This document shows, in pieces, positions 56,441 to 64,000 of a DNA stretch of 64,000 nucleotides. Each line of letters starts with the position of its first letter. Positions within the stretch are counted from its first letter, which is position 1. Where the stretch lies: contig CM057460.1 of assembly GCA_030035585.1 (NCBI GenBank), positions 129,316,714-129,380,713 of the forward strand. The letters run 5' to 3'. The stretch is from Dugong dugon. Lineage: Eukaryota > Chordata > Mammalia > Sirenia > Dugongidae. The translations under genes were made by a program, and so were the position numbers. Below the pieces are notes generated by a model. That model saw only the letters and a list, made by a program, of their open reading frames with translations, was not told where the DNA came from and ran no database searches.

Positions 56441-56785
56441 AATAGGTAAATGCGGTGAGCTTAACAACATATCAGTTATAAAAGATCTTTCCTTGGCAGC
56501 AGAAACATTCCCAAAAGAATGACTAACCCCACTTTATTCTTAGCAGGTTATCAGACAATTTACAAGCAGAGTGTCTGAAATGCTGTGTACTGCAATCACC
56601 CTCTTACCATGAGCCTAATGAGAGGGAAGCGGCAGAGCTTCTGCAAAAGCTGCTCTAATTCTGAGGAAATTCATACATTTCCTCTCATGCTTCATTCTGC
56701 CTGCATTTCATTTGAAGAACATTAGAAGTCATAGAATTCTAGAACCTGGAGCATTAATTGATGATAACCAGCCTGGTAGAGTCAA
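56441..56785. other. No recognisable feature
   Basis: No supported gene or repeat. Confidence 0.5.
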
Positions 56786-56932
56786 TAACCCATTGCCATC
56801 GAGTCAATTCTGACTCATAGTGACTCTATAGGACAGAACAGAACTGTCCCACAGGGTTTCCAAGGAGTTGCTGGTGGATTCGAACTGCCAATATTTTGGT
56901 TAGCAGCCAAACGCTTAACCACTGCACCAACA
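56786..56932 (-). mobile_element. AfroSINE, short subtype, near full length
   Basis: The tail block 'gagtcagaattgactcgat', 'gtggattcgaactgccaat' and 'ttggttagcagccaaacgc' are present. Target duplications of 11 bp with one mismatch lie at 56775-56785 (GGTAGAGTCAA) and 56933-56943 (GGTAGAGCCAA). Confidence 0.93.
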
Positions 56933-56944
56933 GGTAGAGCCAAC

Positions 56945-58019
56945 AGAAAGAACAAAACAAACAAGAAACCGTTCTATTACAATTCTATTTTCCAGACAGT
57001 ATTGAATACAAGTAATTTTGTTACTTTGGGTAAGAGTTCTATAAAACCCCTGATTAGTATTGATGAGTAGATTGCAACCCAGTGGGTGTCACTTCTCATT
57101 TCTTTTGCAGATTCAGCAGGAGACAATGTAGCGTCATTGTTTTCTCATCACTGAATAATAAAGCAATACAATCAGATGCTCAAGGTATTTCAAAATAGTC
57201 CCAGGGTTGATCAGAATTTTCCTGTTAATGGTACACAAAAAATGTTTAAGAATCCTCTTCTGTGGACAGGGCGTCTCTAAAATATTTGGCTTAATAAAAT
57301 GCCACAAGAAAGCATAGGAAGGATTCTTGGAAGACCTTTGTAAATCCCCATTTCTAGAATAGTATGGCTTGACTTTTGAGAACCCAAACACAAGTTCCCT
57401 ATTAGTAGAGTTAAATCACACAGTGTACAAGACAGCCTTGTCTGCAGGGTTAATACAATGGAGAGGACGTGACAAAGGCGACATGAACCACCCTCAGCAT
57501 TTGAAATTCATTGCTGCTTCTGTAGTTGCTCTGGCCTGTGCCTGGGTCCAGTTCCTCCTCCTTGCTTGTCCTATATCTGTTGGGTATTTAGACTCATTCC
57601 TACTAAACATCATGTGGTCTAAAGTCATATTGCAATTTCTGGAGTGATTGATGTTCATACTGAAAAGCTTCTTTGGCCTAATCTGGTCCGGAAACTTGTA
57701 GAAATGAACAGAGAGACAACATTGTAAAGGTTGCCACTGGCCTTATATGTTAGAGTTCTGCATGAAATTACCCACAACCTATCCCAGCACTTCCCAAATA
57801 TCTTTCCTTCATGATTTTTGCCATATCTGCATCCCATTGATAGTATTATTCACTCATCATTTTTTCATTAAAATAATTTCTCACTTTTTTTACTTACCAT
57901 TAACATCCATGAAATTATGTGCTTTATATGCTAAGTATATTTATTCTGATACATGTTCAGATAAATACATAATTAATAAATAATATGTTGCACATCCTAC
58001 CTAAAGTCACTTACATTCA
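56945..58019. other. No gene recognised
   Basis: Open frames at 57369-57647 (+, 92 codons) and 57134-57391 (-) carry no recognised motif. No repeat is identified. Confidence 0.45.
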
Positions 58020-58170
58020 ATTAGCATATCAATACCTCACCCCTTTTTAGGTGGAGAAACTGGTGAAATAAGTAGATTTCCCAGGGCTACTGACCTACTT
58101 TGTGGCATAGCTGGGTCTCACACTCAATTCTCCTGACCTGCAGTACAGGCTGTTTCCTCTGCATCATGTT
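58020..58170 (-). mobile_element. MIR
   Basis: 'ttaggtggagaaactggtg', 'gatttcccagggctactga', 'gtggcatagctgggtctca' and 'tctcctgacctgcagtaca' follow the reverse complement of MIR. Confidence 0.65.
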
Positions 58171-59779
58171 GACTCAATAGCATAAAGGAAGGGCATAATA
58201 AACGGTGCAACTTGGAAAACTTATTGCCTTTCTTGGCTCCAAGGGTTGATTAAGGGCCTATACAAATATCTAAGCAAAAATAAAGCAAGCCCATTGCCCT
58301 TATCCCCTCCCCAAATACTCTTTTTCTCCATGCTTAATGATTTCAGCAGATATGCTTTCCCATTTTGAGGTTTGCACTTTCATTCTGGACTTCATCAGTT
58401 TTATCATTCATTCTACCTCTGTCAATGGTAGTGAACTCCGTAAAATTTGGGGCAAAGGCCAGAATGTTGCATTTTTTTCTGCAAATAATTATCTCCGTAC
58501 CTAGAATTTATGAAGAAGTGTTTTACAACTTTTTCAAAGGAATTTCCCAAGCTTTATCATTTTTAATCCTCACAACACTCCTGTGAGGTGTGCACGTAAG
58601 CTCCACAGGGTGTTTCTTCAGTGATACACACTGTGATCAAAAAAGGAATGTCACATTTGTACTAATAAAAAGGAAGAGAGAAGGGATAAAAACTTACTAA
58701 AGGGTCACCATAAAAATATCACAATATATCTGCTAATCTATCCCACTTGACCATACATTTGTATCGTTTAACATGAGTGATGTAAGTGTATTCATGCCAT
58801 GCTAAGCAATGAACCCTGCTTCAGTAAAATGTTCTATTTTATCCATTATCTTAAATAACGGGCTCATGAAAGCTGTCAGTGAGTGGATTCAACATTTCAG
58901 CCCTCAGTGCATGGAATAAAAAGTGACATCCTCTTGATTAGAATTAATTTCTTTGCCACAGAAGAACATGCAATATCCATCTCCCTAATGGTTCCAAAGT
59001 CCTTGGAATAATGGATAAGACAGTGAAAGTAAATAAACAAGACTCCCAAGAGGGGGCAAGTTTTATTCGGTTAGAGTCAGGACAGCTCTGGAAAATACAG
59101 CTCCTAGACACATACCAGACAAATGGACATGCAATGTTGGTGGCCAAAGACATCATCTTCACTAATCTCATCATTATTAACACTGTCAGCTTAGGCAATG
59201 GGATCTAATAAGCTAGTGTGTACAGGCCACACACTCACCCCAAGCCCAATTGGGTGGGCTCCTTAAGTAAGTCTCTCTAAAATTACATTTGAAAGCTCAT
59301 CAACTCTTAAAGGTCACTGGTAAATTACTATGGTGGTGGGCCAGATGGAAGCTTAATGACCTTGATAGTTAAAGCACCTCTCTAATCACCACCTTAATCA
59401 CATTGGTGGCTTATTCACCTCAACCTGACCTACCACTTGCTTGTTAATCTGTCCCACCACAAATTATTGTTCGTTGGAAAAGATTTTTAATGGCTCTCAA
59501 ATGTTTATGAAGCCAATACAATAAATTCCTTGCCTCAATGTATGAGTTAACATTACACAAATGTGAAGTCCAGCCTCCGGCCACCTCTCTCTTCACTCCA
59601 TTATTCTTCAATGTCCAGCACGTTCCATGGCTTCTTTTTCCCAAATGCCAAGTCAGTACTACACACATTTTAAGATAATCTTAAATAAAATATAGAAATA
59701 AAAAGCATCTGGCAAATGCCCTTCTCAAACCACAAACCGAGAAAAAAATTTTTTTAACACATTTCAAAAAAGTGTTGAT
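58171..59779. other. No gene recognised; possible MIR trace and possible conserved non-coding stretch
   Basis: 'taatcctcacaacactcctg' near 58565-58584 could be a MIR scrap. About 59210-59470 shows no repeat signature and contains many homeodomain-type TAAT words and paired GGTGG/CCACC words. That is compatible with, but does not prove, a conserved element. Confidence 0.4.
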
Positions 59780-60099
59780 AATGTTAATATAGAAAGAGGT
59801 CTTAAAATTAATAAGAATAAAGCAAACACACTGCAGGGAAAACGTGGGCAGATGACAGAAACAGAAAGTACACTGAATAAGATGTGTAAATTGCCGATAT
59901 ACATATGAAAACCGTCCAACATTTTAATTAATCTAAAATGAAAATTTAAAAATAAGATAGCAATTCCCATCTATTAAATTGGCAAAGATTAAAAAAAAAA
60001 ATAACAAGTGTTACTATTGCCTATAGTATAAAGAAACAGAAATTCTCATAAATCTGTTGGGAATGAAAATTCTGGAAGGTAACTTGGCAATATATATAA

Positions 60100-60150
60100 A
60101 ACCCAAAAACCAAAACCGTTGTCGTCTAGTCAATTCTGACTCATAGCGAT
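60100..60150 (-). mobile_element. AfroSINE 3' end fragment
   Basis: 'aaacccaaaaaccaaaacc' is followed by 'gttgtcgtctagtcaattc' and 'tgactcatagcgat'. Only the last 50 bases of the SINE are present, inside the old L1. Confidence 0.88.
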
Positions 60151-60477
60151 TAAGAACCATTAAATGAGCAAATCAGTTGTTACAATACTTCTAGCTCTCA
60201 AAAGTTATCCTAAGGAAAGTAGCAGAGATTGCACAAAGATTTCTATAAAGGGTCATTCATTATGGTATTATTTACTATGGTGCAAACATAGGAACACTCT
60301 AAATGTTGGCAATTATTTAACTGATTAAATAAATCAGGTCACATCAATACAGAATGCTATGAAACAATTAAAAATAGTACAAAAGTGTATTTATTAACAT
60401 GAAAAACTATTTTAATTGAAGGAAAATTAAGGTTATATATACACATATTGTGATATATAATTTACTAGTTTATGGAT

Positions 60478-60720
60478 ATCTACCACCTGTCTGTCAGTTT
60501 GTCATACAGTGGCAGCTTGTGTGTTGCTATAATGCTGCAAGCTATCCCACTGTACTTCAAATAAGAGTGGAGTCGCCCATGGTGGACAGGCTTCAGCAGA
60601 GCTTTCAGAGCTGTCAATCTACTTCCAAAAAATAGCCAATGAAAACCCTATGGATATAGTGCTGGAAGATGAGACCCTAGGTTGGAAGGCACTCAAGATT
60701 CACAGTGGCCACAACAATGT
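60478..60720 (+). mobile_element. Insert in old L1, possibly 5' part of an RTE element
   Basis: 'ctgtcagtttgtcatacag', 'cttgtgtgttgctataatg', 'cccatggtggacaggcttc', 'ttagtgctggaagatgag' (with variation) and 'ggttggaaggcactcaag' form a block unlike the L1 on either side, and L1 resumes at about 60721. I recall this block as common in elephant DNA next to RTE-type repeats, but I cannot verify that here. Confidence 0.4.
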
Positions 60721-61116
60721 AAAATAATTTTAGCTGTAAAACATTTTTCACTGTGTACTTTTTTTTCCAAATTCTAAATTTCTATAATGAACATGTATAG
60801 TTTTCATAACCAGATTTAAGACTTAAATAATAACATATTATCACTCGAGCAGAGTCAATGCCCCAGATATACATGCACTATGTGATCAATTTTATACTAC
60901 CTTTGCTAGTTTTAAAATGACCTTTCATGGGATTGCTGTGTCAAATTAATGCCCTCATGTCTTGGATTTTCAGACTTATACCCTTTCCATCCATAACGAG
61001 GGTCCACCTGAGGCTAACAGTGAGTTGTACATAGTTGGAATGTAATCTCACCAATGTTATCCTGACAACGGAAGCCATCTTCCCAAAGTGTATTGTCATC
61101 TAAAGTGCACTGTGTG

Positions 61117-61786
61117 TGTCTTAGCCATCTAGGGCTGCTGTAACAGAAATACTACAAGTAGATGGCTTTAACAAAGAGAAATTTATTCTCTCACATTCCA
61201 GTAGGCTACAAGTCCCAATTCAGGGGAATTCTTTCTCTCTCTGTTGGCTCTGGAGCAAGGTCCTTGTCAGCATCTTCCCCTGGTCGAGGAGCTTCTCAGT
61301 GCAAAGATTCTAGGTCCAAAACCCAAAAACCGAACCCGCTGCTGTCGAGTCAATTCAATTCTGACTTATAGCGACCTATAGGACAGAGTAGAACTACCCC
61401 ATAGGGGTTCCAAGGAGTGGATTCGAACTGCCAACCTTTTAGTTAGCAGCCGTAGGTCTTAACCACTACGCTACCAGGGTTTCCCCAGGTCCAAGAGACA
61501 TGCTATTCTCCTGCCTCTTGTTTCTTGGTGGTATGAGGTCGCCTGTCTCTCTGTTTTATATCTCAAAAGAGATTGGTTTAAGACACACTCTAATCTTACA
61601 GATTGAGTCCTGCCTCATTTACATAACTGCCATTAATCCCATCTCATTAACATCATAGAGATAGGACTTATAACACATAGGAAAATCACATCAGATGACC
61701 AAATGATAGACAATCACACAGTACTGGGGATCATGGACTAGCCAAGTAGACAGATATTTGGGGGGGACATAATTTAATCCATAACA
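61117..61786 (-). repeat. Solo MaLR-type LTR, minus strand, carrying an AfroSINE
   Basis: On the minus strand it begins TGTTATGGATTAAATTATG and ends 'gcagccctagatggctaag' ACA, parallel to the LTRs at 27905 and 29345. The AATAAA-type signal region ('gagaataaatttctctttg' on the minus strand) is conserved. Without the AfroSINE at 61320-61486 it is about 500 bp. No internal region adjoins it and no clear 5-bp duplication is visible. Confidence 0.85.
61320..61486 (-). mobile_element. AfroSINE, full length, inside the LTR
   Basis: Minus-strand head GGAAACCCTGGTAGCGTAG and tail 'gacagcagcgggttcggtt'. A perfect 8-bp target duplication AGGTCCAA lies at 61312-61319 and 61487-61494. Part of the middle is missing before 'gtggattcgaactgcca'. 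A small duplication 'caattcaattc' is present in the tail block. Confidence 0.93.
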
Positions 61787-61789
61787 TTT

Positions 61790-63220
61790 TCGATGGTGAC
61801 AAGTATAAAAATAATCTCTAGTGAGGATTCCAATTCTCACAGGATTCTTTTATCTCATAAGCAAATAAATAGGTACAGATTTCCTTCAAAGAAAAGTGAG
61901 TCATTATACACAAACAACCCATGTCCTGAATACCAGACCCCATTCCAGTCTTAACTCTTCTATCAAGGTAGAAGCCCTGTGTAATATTAAGGCAATGATG
62001 TGGATGTCATGGCCCTAATGGATGAGTACTAGGAGACCCTGTACTCAATTTCCTTGTGCCATTTCTCCGTTAAAATCGTACTCTGGGTAGTTCTCTATAG
62101 GATCCAAGAAAACAATTCATTGAATTTGCTCTGCTGCATTAAAATAGGCAGTCCTTTGGGAACTACAAACATTTCATTCCAGAGATCAATAGAAGACTCC
62201 ATTCAATCCAGAAGAAATTCACAATCATGCTTCTCTTGTATGAGACTTTGAATCAGCGGTCAGTTTACATTTTTTTTCCCAAGTATGTGTAGATTTGTTC
62301 AGAACCAACTAGTTTTGAGGCACTGATAAAAAATGTGGCTTAGACAGAAAAGTAAAGTGTTGCTGTGGGTACTGATATCCTTTCTGGAAAGGCAAGAACA
62401 TTTCAGAAGATTGAAATACCAATAAATTCTTAAGCTATTTTCTTTCCATTCTTCAAAGTAATTAGGCTTACAATCTCCACATGCAAGGAACTAATAAATA
62501 TTTCAAGATATAAGTAAAAGCTCAATAAATGCCTTTAATATTAGTTGGAATGTTTATGAGATTGAAGCTGATTAGGTAACTGAGTGAATTTGTTTGAGGC
62601 CAATGGTATTGCTTTCTTTGCCTAGAATAATGGAATGTGAGAGAGATTGGACATTCCTGGAAGAAAGGGTGGTGCCTTTATAATTGGTAATGGTGGCCAA
62701 ATGTACAATCTGAAATCTTAACTTCTATTTACAGTAATACTCTTAAATACTCTCTAAACATGTCTCATCGTTCCACTTCAATACTGGTCAAGCTTGAAAA
62801 AATAAGACCAAATGTGAAACAATATTGAGACTTGTAACCAAAGAAAAATCTGCCTTAGGGAATCAGCTAGTACACAAACAGTGTGTTCTTTCATTTCAGT
62901 TTGTCCTGCTCTTGGCTCTGACGTTGATATGGGATGTTCTTCAGTGGTAGCAGTTCAAGACATGTGAAGCATATCATCACTTGAATATACATGCATTATA
63001 CTATCGATTTTATGCTCCTTTGCCTTCAGGCTAGCAGATCTCAACAACCCATCTTTACTTCAGGGGAAACGGCCAAACTCGGTTTCACAGGTAAAACAAA
63101 GTTAGTTTTCACCACAGTGTAGCCATTTACAAACAGGATGCCCAGCCTTGAAATAGAAAGTGCTTTATAGTTACACAAAAGGTCAGAGACATCTGGCCTC
63201 AATATTATTTCATGTTCTGT
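61790..63220. other. No gene recognised
   Basis: About 61800-62260 is more GC-balanced than its neighbours, but I cannot assign it to a gene or family. Small open frames (62054-62251 +, 63041-63226 -) have no motif. Confidence 0.4.
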
Positions 63221-63221
63221 T

Positions 63222-63290
63222 GGCAATATAACATTTTCTCCCTTTGAAAACTTAACGGCAATAAAACATTTTCTCCCTTTGAAAACTTAA
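63222..63290 (+). repeat. 35-bp tandem duplication
   Basis: GGCAATA then 'acattttctccctttgaaa' and 'acttaa' occurs at 63222 and again at 63257 with only a few differences. The period is 35 bases and there are two copies. Confidence 0.9.
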
Positions 63291-64000
63291 ATGTTGAGCA
63301 CAAGTTAGGAAAATTGCCAATCTTGTCCTAGTTAACTGAGCTGAAATTTATCCCTAATATGTGTTCTCTTGTAATTTAATAGTAGCCTAACATTATCCAA
63401 CTTCCTTTTAGCATTTTGCATCAAAGTATAATAAAAAGATATTGGAAAGGGGATTTTAGCAGGAGATAAAAACTTCATGAGCATAAAGTCTCTAGTTAAG
63501 TGCCTGTGGATGCTTATTTAGCTGTTTTTCTTCATTAAATATGAATTATAGCTCTTTAAATGCTGATCTGGAAATCAGGAAGGTTTAGTTTTACTCTACT
63601 GCTTTATATCCATAGGCAACATAAATCTATTTAAAAGCTGATTTAAGAAAGCAACTTGGGAAAGCAAATTGCTGGTGATTGGATCCCTTGAATTTTGCAG
63701 GCTACATAATCAGAATCAGGTTGTATGAGTACCAAAAAATGTTTCTTTGAATGTGGTTGAAAAAGACAATTATTTCTTAATAGATATAGGATGGGTAGCA
63801 GAGGAGCTCAGGGCTGGTTGTAAAACTACACACATGTGAAGCATTTGGAATTAAGCAATGCTCTATCAAGGACAAATGTGGTGGGGAGAGAGCCTAACTA
63901 AAGATGATCCACGTGAAGGCAGATTTTTAAAAACATCCATATGTTGGCTTCTTTATTAGAAAATGTTGATGATTAATGAAATTAAAACCTCAAATACAAA
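63291..64000. other. No recognisable feature to the window end
   Basis: AT-rich sequence with no coding frame or repeat that I can support. Confidence 0.5.

Larger units (their letters stand above)
59780..60830 (+). mobile_element. Old L1 (L1M-type) 3' end with two nested insertions
   Basis: 'tctattaaattggcaaaga', 'gaaggtaacttggcaatat', 'agttatcctaaggaaagta', 'tgcacaaagatttctataa', 'gctatgaaacaattaaaaa' and finally 'aatttctataatgaacatg' trace the end of an old L1 ORF2 and 3' UTR. The run is broken by an AfroSINE fragment (60100-60150) and by another insert (about 60478-60720). Confidence 0.7.

Noticed and set aside
1-64000. CRISPR array, bacterial operon, phage or plasmid features
   Set aside because: All repeat and sequence signatures are mammalian; spaced identical repeats with unique spacers were not found, and open frames are short.

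Overview
This is a stretch of mammalian nuclear DNA from an afrotherian, most likely an elephant or another paenungulate. It carries at least fifteen complete or partial copies of the AfroSINE family, whose minus-strand form reads GTTGCCATCGAGTCAATTC and then GACTCATAGCGACCCTATAG. It also holds two RTE-type retrotransposon fragments that share the AfroSINE 3' tail, and LINE-1 elements with a long 5' UTR. The sequence is AT-rich with few CpGs. I find no convincing protein-coding exon, tRNA, rRNA, CRISPR array, operon or CpG island. The open frames in it are short chance frames or pieces of dead transposons, so the window reads as intergenic or deep intronic DNA.

Layout. 1-8600: mostly unidentified sequence, with an ancient MIR at about 4555-5140 split by two AfroSINEs. 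8600-9770: L2 and MIR remnants. 11760-14670: an old L1 with an EN-RT region, interrupted by two AfroSINEs in tandem and a purine-rich microsatellite. 14670-26480: mostly unidentified sequence with L2, MIR and old L1 remnants, two AfroSINE/MIR clusters, a small DNA transposon with terminal inverted repeats (22361-22548) and an unusual GC-rich insertion (about 24050-24232). 26480-29835: a stack in which an L2 is cut by an AfroSINE and by an RTE fragment, followed by a complete two-LTR MaLR-type provirus (27905-29830) with a 5-bp target duplication. 30201-38656: a full-length L1 (copy 1) inserted in a MER5-like hAT relic, itself hit by an antisense 3'-UTR fragment of another L1. 40770-40961: a palindromic unit of unknown family. 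41352-42446: an RTE fragment keeping a YADD reverse-transcriptase motif. 44912-45575: MIR remnants. 47230-54774: a second full-length L1 (copy 2), same strand. 55075-56030: a decayed ERVL-type pol remnant on the minus strand. 56085-64000: MIR and AfroSINE insertions, an old L1 3' end with two nested insertions, a reverse-strand MaLR LTR carrying an AfroSINE (61117-61786), and unidentified sequence.

There is no gene pathway here; what works together is the transposon ecology. L1 and RTE supply reverse transcriptase, and AfroSINE resembles the RTE 3' end. Target-site duplications let the order of insertion be read: MIR, L2, MER5 and old L1 are hosts; AfroSINE, RTE, MaLR and the two young L1s are guests. 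The observations I rate highest are three in-frame stop codons at homologous places in both full-length L1s, the palindromic unit near 40.8 kb with relatives near 46.9-47.15 kb, and the two small inverted-repeat elements. No novel defence or metabolic system is visible.
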